DNA of 64,000 nt, from the NCBI RefSeq assembly GCF_900129345.1, contig NZ_FQVK01000018.1, forward strand, positions 1-64,000. Direction: 5' to 3'. The position numbers and the translations under genes are program-made. The stretch is from Ruegeria intermedia (GTDB lineage: Bacteria; Pseudomonadota; Alphaproteobacteria; Rhodobacterales; Rhodobacteraceae). The number at the start of each line of letters is the position of its first letter. Position 1 is the first letter of the stretch. The notes beneath the pieces were generated by a model. That model searched no databases. It saw only the letters and a program-made list of their open reading frames with translations, and had not been told where the DNA came from. Positions 38,712-47,766 of this stretch are shown piece after piece.

Positions 38712-39725
38712 ATGACCGACACATCGAAAAAACCGCCCTCGCGGCCCCGCCGGGTCACCGCCAAGACCGTTGCCGATCTGGCCGGGGTTTCGCGGTCGGC
38801 GGTGTCGCGCGCCTTCACGCCGGGCGCTTATGTCGAATCGGAGAAACGCAGGCGCATTCTGCAGATCGCCGCCGAAACCGGGTACCAACCCAACGCCCTG
38901 GCGGCGGGGCTTAAGGGCGGCCAGTCGAACCTGGTCGCGGTCTTTGTCGGCGACATGCGCAGCCCCTACGACGCCGCCTTCGTCGGGCAGCTGACGCGGC
39001 GACTGATCGGGATGCGGAAATGGCCGATCCTGGTCGATCAGGCGAACGGCCAACCCGAGGCCGCCTTGGATGACCTTCTGCGGTTTCCTCTGGATGCGCT
39101 GATCCTGCGCGGCGGCAGCATGTCACAGCAGATCGTCGAACGTTGCGCCCGGTTCAACGTGCCCACGATTTCGTCGGGACGGCCGGTCGAGGGGCCGGGT
39201 GTCGACACCGTGTGCTGCCGCAATGCCGATGGCCTGCGCCGGTTGACCGAGTTGCTGGTTCAGCGTGGCTGTCGCAGGTTCGGATTTCTCAATGGCCCGC
39301 GCGAGTTCTACTCGTCATCGCAGCGCCGCACGGGGGTGTTGCAGGCTCTGACCCAGGCCGGGCTGCCGCTGGTGGCCGAAGCCCGGGGCGACTATACGGT
39401 CGAGGGCGGGCACGCGGCTGCGCTTGAACTTCTGAACCGGCACCGCATCGATGCGTTGATCTGCGCCAATGACGCCATGGCGATCGGCGCGCTGGCGGCG
39501 GCAAGGGCAGTGTCGCTGGACGTGCCCGGCGACCTTGCCGTCACCGGATTTGACGACATCGACATGGCCGGTTGGCCGATCTTCAACCTGACCACGGTGC
39601 GCAACCCCATCGACCAGGCTGTCGATGCGATCATCCACCTTCTGGATCTGCGCCAGGCCGAGCCGAAGAAGGCCCCGGACCGCATCGACCTGGATCCGGT
39701 CATGATCGAGCGTGGCACGCATTGA
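38712..39725 (+). CDS. LacI-family transcriptional regulator
   Basis: 337 aa. The N-terminal helix-turn-helix reads VTAKTVADLAGVSRSAVSRAF, followed by the hinge-helix region PNALAAGLKGGQSN. The periplasmic-binding-like effector domain includes ALICANDAMAIGALAAAR and DLAVTGFDDIDMAGWP, both standard in the family. The ATG at 38712 is chosen because the frame upstream crosses the operator region. It is divergent from ugpB and probably regulates it or the shared intergenic region; the effector is unknown. Confidence 0.9.
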   Translation: MTDTSKKPPSRPRRVTAKTVADLAGVSRSAVSRAFTPGAYVESEKRRRILQIAAETGYQPNALAAGLKGGQSNLVAVFVGDMRSPYDAAFVGQLTRRLIGMRKWPILVDQANGQPEAALDDLLRFPLDALILRGGSMSQQIVERCARFNVPTISSGRPVEGPGVDTVCCRNADGLRRLTELLVQRGCRRFGFLNGPREFYSSSQRRTGVLQALTQAGLPLVAEARGDYTVEGGHAAALELLNRHRIDALICANDAMAIGALAAARAVSLDVPGDLAVTGFDDIDMAGWPIFNLTTVRNPIDQAVDAIIHLLDLRQAEPKKAPDRIDLDPVMIERGTH

Positions 39726-39754
39726 GCCGCGGCGCACAGCCGGGCCTTCCAGGG

Positions 39755-40528
39755 TCAGGCCGGACCACCGTCGAATGGCCCGAGCTCAACGCCGCTCTCC
39801 TGCAGGGCCTGGCGCACCCGGGCGGCGATCTTCACGGCCGTCGGCGTGTCTCCGTGCAGGCAGATCGTGTCGATGCGGGTCGGGATATGCTTGCCGCTTT
39901 CAGTGATGATCGCCCCGGTCTTGACCATCTCGACCATGCGCGCGGCGGCCCGGTCGGGGTCGTGGATCACGGCGCCCGGCAGACTGCGGTCAACCAGCGT
40001 GGCGTCATCGTTGTAGGCGCGATCGGCAAAGATCTCGCAGGCCACCGGACAGCCCAGGTCGCGCGCGGCGCGCTGCTGGGCGGTTCCGGCCAGAACCATG
40101 ATGATCAGATCCGGTGCCACCGACAACGCCGCCTCGTAGCAGGCCCGCGCCATCGCCTGATCTTCGGACGCCATGTTGGCCAGCGCGCCGTGCAACTTCA
40201 GATGACGCACCTGCCCGCCCGCCGCCCGCGCCATCGCCTGCGCCGCGCCGACCTGATAGCGGATCAGGTTCTGCAGTGACGGCAGGGGATAGTGCATCCG
40301 CTGACGCCCAAAGCCGTGCAGATCGGCAAAGCCGGGATGCGCGCCGATGCCCACGCCGTTTTCGACCGCCTGCGCCATCGTCGTGGCCATCACGTCCCAG
40401 TCGCCCGCATGAAACCCGCAGGCCACGTTGGCCGACGTCACGATCTTCAGCAGCGCCGCGTCATCGCCCATTTTCCAGGGGCCAAAGCTTTCGCCCATAT
40501 CGGCGTTCAGATCGACTTGATGTGCCAT
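39755..40528 (-). CDS. pxpA: 5-oxoprolinase subunit PxpA (LamB/YcsF family)
   Basis: 257-aa subunit of the ATP-dependent 5-oxoprolinase PxpABC, which opens 5-oxo-L-proline (pyroglutamate) to L-glutamate. The family start DLNADMGESFGPWKMGDD, the VACGFHAGD block, GAHPGFADLHGFGR and RAYNDDATLVDR are all present. Cytoplasmic. Last gene of the TRAP-pxpB-pxpC-pxpA operon, 16 bases after pxpC. Confidence 0.95.
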   Translation of the reverse strand: MAHQVDLNADMGESFGPWKMGDDAALLKIVTSANVACGFHAGDWDVMATTMAQAVENGVGIGAHPGFADLHGFGRQRMHYPLPSLQNLIRYQVGAAQAMARAAGGQVRHLKLHGALANMASEDQAMARACYEAALSVAPDLIIMVLAGTAQQRAARDLGCPVACEIFADRAYNDDATLVDRSLPGAVIHDPDRAAARMVEMVKTGAIITESGKHIPTRIDTICLHGDTPTAVKIAARVRQALQESGVELGPFDGGPA

Positions 40529-40544
40529 GGCACAGGCTCCTTTT

Positions 40545-41561
40545 CTACAAAACGTCCTCTTCGCCGGCGATGGCGCCGCTGATCAGTTGATAGGATAGCA
40601 GGTCGGACAGGCTGCGCGGATCGCGGATCAGCGGGCGCAGCGCCCGGGGCAGCGCGGCGCGGGCCTGGGCGGCGGCGCGCTCGGCTGACACCGCCTCGTC
40701 CAGCGACACGAAGCGGAACTGCAGGTCGGCCCCGGCGGGGGCCTGCGCCACCTTGGGCAGGTCGCAGGGCAGAACGGTGCCGATGCGGGGATAGCCGCCG
40801 GTGGTCTGGCACTCGGCCAACAGCACGAAGGGCGTGCCGTCGCCGGTGACCTGGATGTCACCGGGCACGATGGATTCTGACAGCACGCTGCGCCCGCCCG
40901 AGACATGAAAGCCCGGTCCGTCGCTTTCCAGCCGCACGCCCATGCGGTTGGCGCGCGCGTCCCGGCGGAACGTAGTGGTTTGCAGCCGCTCCAGAACGTC
41001 GGCGGCGAACAGGTCGGTCTGGCAACTGGCCACGATGCGGATCTCCCCGCCCGAGAACCGGTCCTCGGGGTCGAAGGTCATGCCGGTTGCACCGCCCGCG
41101 TCCGGGCTGATCGCCAGCCGGTCCCCCGCCTTCAGCACGGCTCCGATCCCCGCCGTCAGATGCGCCGAACAGGCGCCAAGAACCAGATCGCCCTGCACCC
41201 CGCCACCGACGCTGAGATATCCATAGCTGCCGGCCACGGCCGGCCCGATGCTAAGCCGGGCGCCCGCAGGCAGCAGGTGCGAGGCGTTCCAGACCGCCGT
41301 CGTGCCATCGATCTGCGCCCGCATCCGCGCGCCAGTCAGGGCGATGCGCAGATCCTGATCGGCCTGGAATTCGCCGCCCATGCCAGCCATTTCCACGGCG
41401 GCAAGACTGTCAGCCTGCCCCAGCAACGCCGCGCCCTCGGCCAATGCAAGCCGGTCCACCGCACCGCCGCGCGACAGGCCCATGTCCAGATATCCGGGCC
41501 GCCCCATGTCCTGAACCGTCAGGCCGGGCCCGGCGCGCAAAATGGTCAGATGCGCGCTCAT
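40545..41561 (-). CDS. pxpC: 5-oxoprolinase subunit PxpC (KipA-like, carboxyltransferase-like domain)
   Basis: 338-aa subunit with the AHS2 (carboxyltransferase subdomain A/B-like) fold. The N-terminal block ILRAGPGLTVQDMGRPGYLD and the central SESIVPGDIQVTGDG plus TTGGYPRIGTVLPCDLP are typical. The ATG at 41561 overlaps the pxpB stop as ATGA. It works with PxpB and PxpA in ATP-driven 5-oxoproline hydrolysis. Confidence 0.94.
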   Translation of the reverse strand: MSAHLTILRAGPGLTVQDMGRPGYLDMGLSRGGAVDRLALAEGAALLGQADSLAAVEMAGMGGEFQADQDLRIALTGARMRAQIDGTTAVWNASHLLPAGARLSIGPAVAGSYGYLSVGGGVQGDLVLGACSAHLTAGIGAVLKAGDRLAISPDAGGATGMTFDPEDRFSGGEIRIVASCQTDLFAADVLERLQTTTFRRDARANRMGVRLESDGPGFHVSGGRSVLSESIVPGDIQVTGDGTPFVLLAECQTTGGYPRIGTVLPCDLPKVAQAPAGADLQFRFVSLDEAVSAERAAAQARAALPRALRPLIRDPRSLSDLLSYQLISGAIAGEEDVL

Positions 41562-42286
41562 GCCAGCGTCTCGCAACTGGCGCCGCCGCGCGGATCGCTG
41601 CGCATCCGCGCCAGCGTTTCCGGATCAATGGGCGTGAACTGCACCTCATCCCCGGGGCGCAAAAGGAAGGGTTCGGGCATATCGGGCTGGAACAAACGGA
41701 TGGCAGTCTGGCCCACATGCTGCCATCCGGTCGGCGTGGTGACCGAGAACAGCACGAGCTGCCGCAGCGCCACCACCAGCGCGCCTTCGGGTACGCGCGG
41801 GGTCAATTCCTTTTGCCTTGGGATGTCCCAGGCGGGCGGCAGTTCACCCAGATAAGGCTGGCCGGGGGCAAAGCCGATGGTCTGTACCCGCACCCGCGCC
41901 TGGGACAGCGACCGGATCGCCTCGGCCTCGGACAAGCCCGCCGCCTGCGCCGCCTGCCCCAACTGCGGTGCCAGATCCGTGCCAAAGACGGTGGGCACCC
42001 GCCAGAACCTGCGCCCGCCGGGCAGGTCGGCCGCGTACCAGTCGTGCTGGTCCAGCAGCGCCTGCACCTGCCGGTGCAACGCGGCATGCGACAGGCGCAG
42101 CGGATCGAACCGGACGAAGGCCGACACTAGCGAGGACGAGGTTTCCTCGACCCCCGCCCAGCCCTTCGACTCGAGCGCGGCGCGAAAGGCCAGCGCGGCC
42201 CGGTTGGCCGGTTCGCTGAGTGCGGCGGCAAAGCTGATCAACAGCCCGTCCACCCCGGCGGTTCGTATGATCGGAAAATCCTGCAT
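41558..42286 (-). CDS. pxpB: 5-oxoprolinase subunit PxpB (KipI-like, AHS1 domain)
   Basis: 242-aa cytoplasmic subunit. Family features are the AHS1 pattern near the C-terminus (FAPGQPYLGELPPAWDIPR and ALRQLVLFSVTTPTGWQHVG). The ATG at 42286 lies 8 bases after the TRAP large-permease stop. The frame is open far upstream, but only because it shadows the permease gene in another frame. Coupled to pxpC by ATGA. Confidence 0.93.
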   Translation of the reverse strand: MQDFPIIRTAGVDGLLISFAAALSEPANRAALAFRAALESKGWAGVEETSSSLVSAFVRFDPLRLSHAALHRQVQALLDQHDWYAADLPGGRRFWRVPTVFGTDLAPQLGQAAQAAGLSEAEAIRSLSQARVRVQTIGFAPGQPYLGELPPAWDIPRQKELTPRVPEGALVVALRQLVLFSVTTPTGWQHVGQTAIRLFQPDMPEPFLLRPGDEVQFTPIDPETLARMRSDPRGGASCETLA

Positions 42287-42294
42287 CGCCCCCG

Positions 42295-43590
42295 TCACAT
42301 CTGGTTCGGCAGATAGGTCACGATGCCGGGGAACACCACGATGATCACCAGCGCCACGATCATCAGGAAGAAGAACGGCAGCGCCGCATGCGCCACCCGC
42401 AGGATGTCGCGCCCGGTCAGCGATTGCAGCACGAACAGGTTGAAACCCACGGGCGGGGTGATCTGCGACATCTCGACCACGATCACCAGGAAGATGCCGA
42501 ACCACAGCGGGTCGATCCCCGCCTGCATCACCATCGGCATGATCACCGAAGCCGTCAGCACCACGACCGAGATCCCGTCCAGAAAGCACCCCATGATCAC
42601 GAAGAACACGGTCAGTGCCGCCAGCAGCGTGAAGGTGGACAGGCCCAGCGACCCGATCCATTCTGCCAACACGCGCGGAATGCCGGTGAAGCCCATCGCC
42701 ACGGTCAGGAACGAGGCCCCTGCAAGAATGAAGGCAATCATGCACGAGGTCACCGTGGCCCCCATCAGCCCGTCGACGAAGCTGGCCCGGGTCAACGTAC
42801 CCTCGCGCCAGGACAGCAGCAGCGCCAGCACCACGCCCACGGCGGCCGCATCGGTGGGCGAGGCGATCCCGGCATAGATCGAGCCGATCACACCGACGAT
42901 CAGCAGGATCACCGGCACAAGTCGGCGCGAGCGACGCAGTTTTTCTGCGAAACTCGCCCGGATGTCCTCGGTGGGCAGGCTCGCGCGGTTGAGCAGCGCC
43001 CAGATCGCGACATAGCCCACGAACAGCCCCACCAACAGCAGCCCCGGCAGCACCCCGGCGACGAACAGGCGAGCGATGGATTGCTCGGTTGCCACGCCAT
43101 AAACGATCAGGATGATCGACGGCGGGATCAGCAGGCCCAGCGTGGCCGAGCCGGCCAGCGTGCCGATGATCATCTTTTCGGGGTAGCCCCGGCGCGAGAG
43201 TTCCGGGATCGACAGCTTGCCGATCGTGGCCGCCGTGGCCGCCGACGACCCCGACACTGCCGCAAAGATCCCGCAGGCAAAGACGTTCACATGCAGCAAT
43301 TGCCCCGGCAGCCGGTTCATCCAGGGCGACAGGCCGGTGAACATGTCCTCGGACAGGCGCGAGCGGAACAGGATCTCGCCCATCCAGATGAACAGCGGCA
43401 GCGCCGCCAACGCCCAGGAATTGCTGTGCCCCCACAAGGTGGTCGCCATGACCAGCCCCAGCGGCGCATCGGAGAACAGCGCCATCGCCGCAATCCCGAC
43501 GCCCAGCAGCGAAAACGCCACCCACAGGCCTGACCCCAGAAAGGCGAACAGCAGAACAAGAAGAATGATGGAAAGCGTGGCAATCGACAT
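42295..43590 (-). CDS. TRAP transporter large permease (DctM-like), 5-oxoproline operon
   Basis: 431-aa inner-membrane protein with about twelve helices. DctM landmarks include FAAVSGSSAATAATIGKLSI..RRGYPEKM and LAGSATLGLLIPPSIILIVYGV. Together with the DctQ and DctP proteins it makes a sodium-driven solute importer. It is followed 8 bases later by pxpB, so the imported solute is probably 5-oxoproline or something converted to it. Confidence 0.95.
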   Translation of the reverse strand: MSIATLSIILLVLLFAFLGSGLWVAFSLLGVGIAAMALFSDAPLGLVMATTLWGHSNSWALAALPLFIWMGEILFRSRLSEDMFTGLSPWMNRLPGQLLHVNVFACGIFAAVSGSSAATAATIGKLSIPELSRRGYPEKMIIGTLAGSATLGLLIPPSIILIVYGVATEQSIARLFVAGVLPGLLLVGLFVGYVAIWALLNRASLPTEDIRASFAEKLRRSRRLVPVILLIVGVIGSIYAGIASPTDAAAVGVVLALLLSWREGTLTRASFVDGLMGATVTSCMIAFILAGASFLTVAMGFTGIPRVLAEWIGSLGLSTFTLLAALTVFFVIMGCFLDGISVVVLTASVIMPMVMQAGIDPLWFGIFLVIVVEMSQITPPVGFNLFVLQSLTGRDILRVAHAALPFFFLMIVALVIIVVFPGIVTYLPNQM

Positions 43591-43599
43591 CTGCTGGCC

Positions 43600-44157
43600 C
43601 TATTCGCTCAGAAGGTTTTCGCCCTTGCCGTCCCAGCTGGGCGCGTGGCCCGCCAGCAGACCGACCAGTTCGTCGACAAGGGCAAGAGTCAGGATGGCCA
43701 GCCCCAGCAGGACCGGCATCTGCACGATCCACAACGGCACCGAGACCATGCCCGGGCTGCGGTCGCCATATTCCAGCGACTCCAGAACCAGCAGGCCCAG
43801 ATACCAGGTGGCGTAGGCGCTCATGGCCAGGGCAACCGTCACCACGCAGATCTCGGTCAGGCGGCGCGGCCCCTTGGGCATTCGCCCGATCAGCAGCGTC
43901 ACCCGGATATGCCCGCCGGCGCGCAGCGCATAGGCCAGCGCCAGAAAGCTGGATGCGGCCAGAAAGAACCCGGTGAAATCGGCATAGGACGGGATGGTCA
44001 GGCCCACGCCCTGCCCGGTCAGCGCGGCCCAGATCTTGTCGGCCAGGTTCAACCCGACCTGCGCAAAGACCAGCACGACGATGGCCAGAATGAACAGCGC
44101 CGCCAATCCGCCGGCCGCACGATAGATGAAATCAAGACTGCGGCGCAGCATCGCCAT
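43600..44157 (-). CDS. TRAP transporter small permease (DctQ-like), 5-oxoproline operon
   Basis: 185-aa protein with four membrane helices. The features used are the first helix FILAIVVLVFAQVGLNLADK, the DctQ-typical LALAYALRAGGHIRVTLLI block and a C-terminal helix pair. ATG codons at 44157 and 44151 are both possible behind the purine-rich AGGGGAGGGG; I take the first. Located 9 bases before the large permease and 58 bases after dctP, across a perfect hairpin. Confidence 0.9.
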   Translation of the reverse strand: MAMLRRSLDFIYRAAGGLAALFILAIVVLVFAQVGLNLADKIWAALTGQGVGLTIPSYADFTGFFLAASSFLALAYALRAGGHIRVTLLIGRMPKGPRRLTEICVVTVALAMSAYATWYLGLLVLESLEYGDRSPGMVSVPLWIVQMPVLLGLAILTLALVDELVGLLAGHAPSWDGKGENLLSE

Positions 44158-44177
44158 CCCCTCCCCTTGTTGTCGAA

Positions 44178-44206
44178 CCCGGCCGGACGTGTCGCGCCCG
44201 GCCGGG
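44178..44206 (-). promoter_or_regulatory. Intercistronic hairpin after the TRAP binding-protein gene
   Basis: A perfect 9-bp stem (CCCGGCCGG at 44178-44186 with CCGGCCGGG at 44198-44206) and 11-base loop lie just after the binding-protein stop. There is no real T-run on the operon strand. It most likely protects the upstream message from 3' decay, favouring binding protein over permease. Confidence 0.55.
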
Positions 44207-44215
44207 CCGGATCGT

Positions 44216-45187
44216 TTACTGTTGATAGGCCTGCAGCAACGCGGCGCCGTCTTCGCCGGCCTTGGCCTTCCAGTTTTCAAGCATCTGCGCGCCGATTTCA
44301 CGCAGGCCAGCCATCAGTTCTTCGGATGGCTGCACCACGGTGATGCCGTTTTCCTGCAGAACCGCGGTCTGCTTGGCGGTCTCGGCCTGGCTCATCTCCC
44401 AGCCGCGAGCCTCGGCGGCGGCGGCGGCCTCCAACACGGCGGCCTGGGTCGCGTCATCCAGACGGCGGAAGGCGCGCTTGTTCACCACGACGACGTTTTT
44501 CGGAATCCAGGCCTGGATGTCGGTGTAGTGGGTCAGGAAGTCCCACGCCTTCGAGTTCACCCCGGTCGAGGGCGAGGTGATCATCGCTTCGACCCGGCCG
44601 GTACTGAAGGCCTGCGGAATGTCCGGCACCTCGACCTGCGTGGGCGCAGCACCCGCCAGGTTGGCGAATTCTTCCAGCGTGGCGTTGTAGGTGCGGAACT
44701 TCAGGCCCGCCAAGTCATCCACGCTGTTGATTTCCTTGGTCGTGTACAGGCCCTGCGGCGGCCACGGCACGGCGTACAGCACCATCATGCCTTGCCCGTC
44801 CAGCAGACCGTTGATCACGTCTTTCTGTGCCGCCCACAGCTTTTGGGCGTCGTCATAGTTGGTGGCCAGGAAGGGCAGCGAATCCGCGCCGAAAGCCGGG
44901 TTGTCATTGGCCAGCAGCGACAGGAAAAACTCTCCGATCGGCACCTGGCCGCTGCGCACGGCTTTGCTGATCTCGGGGTGCTTGAACAGAGATCCGGCGG
45001 AATGGATCTTGATTTCAAGCGCCCCGTCGGTGGCCGCGGCCACGTCCTTGGCGAATTCGTGGATGTTGACGGTGTGGAAAGTGGCATCCGGATAGGGCGT
45101 CGGCATGTCCCAGGTCTCGGCCTGCACCTGCATGGCCAACCCGGCCAGCGCGGCCACCGCGCCACCGGCAATCTGCATCAGTTTCAT
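44216..45187 (-). CDS. TRAP transporter substrate-binding protein (DctP-like), 5-oxoproline operon
   Basis: 323-aa periplasmic receptor with a signal peptide (MKLMQIAGGAVAALAGLAMQ). DctP-family features are SAGSLFKHPEISKAVRSGQV, LAGLKFRTYN, the downstream VEMIT-like segment GRVEAMITSPSTG, and a conserved Arg in LKFRTYN that normally contacts the ligand carboxylate. First gene of the operon; the candidate ligand is 5-oxoproline because pxpBCA follow. Confidence 0.93.
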   Translation of the reverse strand: MKLMQIAGGAVAALAGLAMQVQAETWDMPTPYPDATFHTVNIHEFAKDVAAATDGALEIKIHSAGSLFKHPEISKAVRSGQVPIGEFFLSLLANDNPAFGADSLPFLATNYDDAQKLWAAQKDVINGLLDGQGMMVLYAVPWPPQGLYTTKEINSVDDLAGLKFRTYNATLEEFANLAGAAPTQVEVPDIPQAFSTGRVEAMITSPSTGVNSKAWDFLTHYTDIQAWIPKNVVVVNKRAFRRLDDATQAAVLEAAAAAEARGWEMSQAETAKQTAVLQENGITVVQPSEELMAGLREIGAQMLENWKAKAGEDGAALLQAYQQ

Positions 45188-45226
45188 TTTGGCTCTCCCT
45201 GCTTGAATACTGGCGCAGAGGCTGAC

Positions 45227-45332
45227 TCAACGTTTGCGATTTGTCAACGTTTTGTTATTATCCTGTCGGAAACGCTTCCGAATCCGAATCCCAAAGCGTT
45301 GAAAACATGCGCCATTCATGCCAAAACGTTGA
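45227..45332. promoter_or_regulatory. Array of repeated operator-like sites between the TRAP/pxp operon and its regulator
   Basis: TCAACGTTTG (45227-45236) and TCAACGTTTTG (45244-45254) are direct repeats with a 17-bp period. CAAAGCGTTGA (45292-45302) and CAAAACGTTGA (45322-45332) are the same motif inverted, 30 bp apart. A palindrome CGGAAACGCTTCCG lies between the pairs (45267-45280). They flank both predicted promoters, so they are likely binding sites of the divergent regulator. Confidence 0.6.
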
Positions 45333-45891
45333 TAATTCCCCAGCGTTTTGCAGATCAAAAGGCCCGAAAATATCCGATTCTCAGCCCGACAACCGCCGCA
45401 TCGTATCATCCCGCCACCTGGCCGAGGGCGAGGGCTGGGAATTGTCCGAGCTCGAATTCGGCCTGATCATCGTCTACAATGCCTTTTCCCGCTGGATGAC
45501 GCGCTGCATGGCGGCGGCCGGGCAGGCCGACCTCAGCCCGCTTGACATTCTGATCCTGCACAACGTCAACCACCGCGGCCGCGACAAGCGCCTGACCGAC
45601 ATCTGCTTTCTTCTCAACATCGAGGACAGCCACACCGTGAATTATGCCCTGCGCAAACTGCTCAAGGCCGGGCTGCTGACGTCGGAAAAACGCGGCAAGG
45701 AAGTATTCTACCGCACCTCGCCCGAGGGCGTGGCCCTGTGCGACGCCTATCGCAAGGTGCGCCAGCAATGTCTGCTGGAAGGCCTGCCCGCCACCGACCT
45801 GTCCGGCGACGATCTGCGCGAGCTGGCCCGCAACCTGCGCGCGCTGTCCGGCCACTACGATCAGGCGAGCCGCGCCGCGGCCTCGCTCTGA
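45307..45891 (+). CDS. Winged-helix (MarR-like) regulator beside the 5-oxoproline operon
   Basis: About 194 aa. The core LSELEFGLIIVYNAFSRWM, then DLSPLDILILHNVNHRGRDK, then CFLLNIEDSHTVNYALRKLL and a wing (SEKRGKEVFYRTSPEG) matches a winged-helix family I recall near amino-acid operons. The start is uncertain. ATG 45307 is the only ATG, but it lies between operator-like repeats, and the conserved part begins only near RRIVSSRHLAEG; a non-ATG start further in is possible. Divergent from the TRAP/pxp operon and probably its repressor or activator. Convergent with sulP, stops 9 bases apart. Confidence 0.8.
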   Translation: MRHSCQNVDNSPAFCRSKGPKISDSQPDNRRIVSSRHLAEGEGWELSELEFGLIIVYNAFSRWMTRCMAAAGQADLSPLDILILHNVNHRGRDKRLTDICFLLNIEDSHTVNYALRKLLKAGLLTSEKRGKEVFYRTSPEGVALCDAYRKVRQQCLLEGLPATDLSGDDLRELARNLRALSGHYDQASRAAASL

Positions 45892-45900
45892 CGGTCCGCC

Positions 45901-47634
45901 CTATTCCGCCGCTTGCACCCGGTTCGGTTTGGTCAGTGTTTTCCACGCGTCGTACTGCGACAGGAACACCTGCCCGTTCAGCTCGTCGAGGAAGTGGGAC
46001 TGTTTGAGCCGGTCCATGACCGGGCCCTTGACCTCGCTCAGATGCAGCCCGACGCCCATATCGCGCAGGCGGTGATTGATCGCCTCGAGGCTTTCGAGCG
46101 CCGAGAAGTCGACCTCGTTCACCGCCGAGAACATCAGCACCACGTTGCGGATCTTGCAGCCCTCGGTCACGCGCGACTGGATCAGATCCTCGAGGAAGCG
46201 GGCGTTCACGAAGTACAGGCTTTCATCCACCCGCAGCGTGACCAGCGTGGGGTCGGTTTCAACCTTGTGGCGCAGGATGTTGCGGAAATGCTGGGTGCCC
46301 GGCACCAGTCCCACCTCGGCCACATGCGGGCGCGAAGTCTTGTACAGATGCAGCAGGATCGAGAGCGCCACACCGCTGGCCACGCCGGTCTCGACCCCGG
46401 CCAGCAGGGTCAGCAGAATGGTGGCGGCGACGGCGGCAAAATCGGCCCGCGAATAGCCCCAGGTCTTTTTCAGGATCGACAGGTCCACCAGGCTGAGCAC
46501 CGCCACGATGATCGTCGCGGCCAGCGTCGCCTTGGGCAGGAAATAGACCAGCGGGGTCAGGAACAGCGCGGCAATCGCCAGCCCGCCGGCGGTATAGATG
46601 CCGGCCGCCGGGGTCTCGGCGCCCGCGTCGAAGTTGACGACCGAGCGCGAGAAGCCGCCGGTGACCGGAAAGCCCCCGGTGAACGCGGCGCCCAGATTGG
46701 CCGCGCCCAGGCCGATCAGTTCCTGATCGGGATCGACGCGCTGACGTTTCTTGGCCGCCAGCGTCTGCGCGACCGAGATGCTTTCGACGAAGCCGATGAT
46801 CGAGATCAGGATGGCGGGCACCAGCAGCGCGCCGACCAGGTCCGAGGACAGCCCCGGCAGGGTCAGCGGCGGCAGGCTTTGGGGCACCTCGCCCACGATC
46901 TTGACGCCGCGCGCGTCCAGCCCGAAGGCCCAGACCGACAGGGTGGTCACCACCACCGCCGCCACCGGCCCGGCCTTGGTCAGCACATCCGCCAGCAGCG
47001 GTGGCACGCCCATGCGCCGCAGCGCGGGTTTGAGGTTTTTGCGCACCCAGAACAGGAACGCCGTGGCCAACACGCCGATGATCAGCGTGATCCAGTTGGT
47101 CTGGCCGAGATTCTCGACAATCGAACCCAACATTTGCGGCAAGGTGTGCCCATGCGCGCTGACCCCCAGGATGTGTTTCAGCTGGCTGGTGGCGATCAGG
47201 ATGCCCGAGGCGGTGATGAAGCCCGCGATCACCGGATGAGACAGGAAGTTGGCCAGAAAGCCCAGCCGGAACACGCCCAGCAACATCAGGAATCCGCCCG
47301 ACAGAAAGGCCAGCGTCAGCGCCGCCACCGCATATCCGGCGGTGCCCTGTTCGGCCACCTGCCCCACGGCACTTGCCGTCAGCAGCGACACCACCGCCAC
47401 CGGCCCCACCGCCAGCGCCCGGCTGGTTCCGAAGACCGCATAGAGTATGATCGGCACGATCGAGGCATAGATCCCCGCCTCGGGCGGCAGCCCCGCCAGC
47501 AGCGCATAGGCCAGCGATTGCGGGATCAGCATGATCGTCACGATCACCGCCGCAATCATGTCATTGGACAGCGCCGCCCGGTCGTACCGGCGGCCCCAGT
47601 CAAGAATGGGAAGGTAGCGATAAAGGCTCTGCAT
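45901..47634 (-). CDS. SulP-family anion permease with STAS domain
   Basis: 577-aa inner-membrane transporter. The N-terminal SulP signature includes IMLIPQSLAYALLAGLPPEA and GIYASIVPIILYAVFGTSRA, and the central GLGAANLGAAFTGGFPVTGG with FSRSVVNFDAGA is conserved. A cytoplasmic STAS domain fills about the last 120 residues. It is the last gene of the sulfide-oxidation region, 132 bases after the fused oxidoreductase and on the same strand, so it may move sulfate or another sulfur anion produced there. SulP proteins can also carry bicarbonate, so the substrate is not settled. Confidence 0.92.
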   Translation of the reverse strand: MQSLYRYLPILDWGRRYDRAALSNDMIAAVIVTIMLIPQSLAYALLAGLPPEAGIYASIVPIILYAVFGTSRALAVGPVAVVSLLTASAVGQVAEQGTAGYAVAALTLAFLSGGFLMLLGVFRLGFLANFLSHPVIAGFITASGILIATSQLKHILGVSAHGHTLPQMLGSIVENLGQTNWITLIIGVLATAFLFWVRKNLKPALRRMGVPPLLADVLTKAGPVAAVVVTTLSVWAFGLDARGVKIVGEVPQSLPPLTLPGLSSDLVGALLVPAILISIIGFVESISVAQTLAAKKRQRVDPDQELIGLGAANLGAAFTGGFPVTGGFSRSVVNFDAGAETPAAGIYTAGGLAIAALFLTPLVYFLPKATLAATIIVAVLSLVDLSILKKTWGYSRADFAAVAATILLTLLAGVETGVASGVALSILLHLYKTSRPHVAEVGLVPGTQHFRNILRHKVETDPTLVTLRVDESLYFVNARFLEDLIQSRVTEGCKIRNVVLMFSAVNEVDFSALESLEAINHRLRDMGVGLHLSEVKGPVMDRLKQSHFLDELNGQVFLSQYDAWKTLTKPNRVQAAE

Positions 47635-47658
47635 GGGGTCTCGTCCTGGAAAGGCGAC

Positions 47659-47682
47659 GGTCAGAGCGAGGAGGCTCTGACC
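47659..47682 (-). promoter_or_regulatory. Hairpin in the sulP leader
   Basis: A perfect 9-bp stem (GGTCAGAGC with GCTCTGACC) closes a 6-base loop 25 bases upstream of the sulP start. A second hairpin, CGCCGGT-TTC-ACCGGCG (47726-47742), lies closer to the oxidoreductase stop. Neither has a T-run. Together they may limit read-through or stabilise the upstream message. Confidence 0.45.
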
Positions 47683-47766
47683 GCCAGGTCATGGCCTGAT
47701 AACCGCAGCGTCAGGCCAGAACTTGCGCCGGTTTCACCGGCGTCGGTTTCGAGGGGGTCAGGTTGT

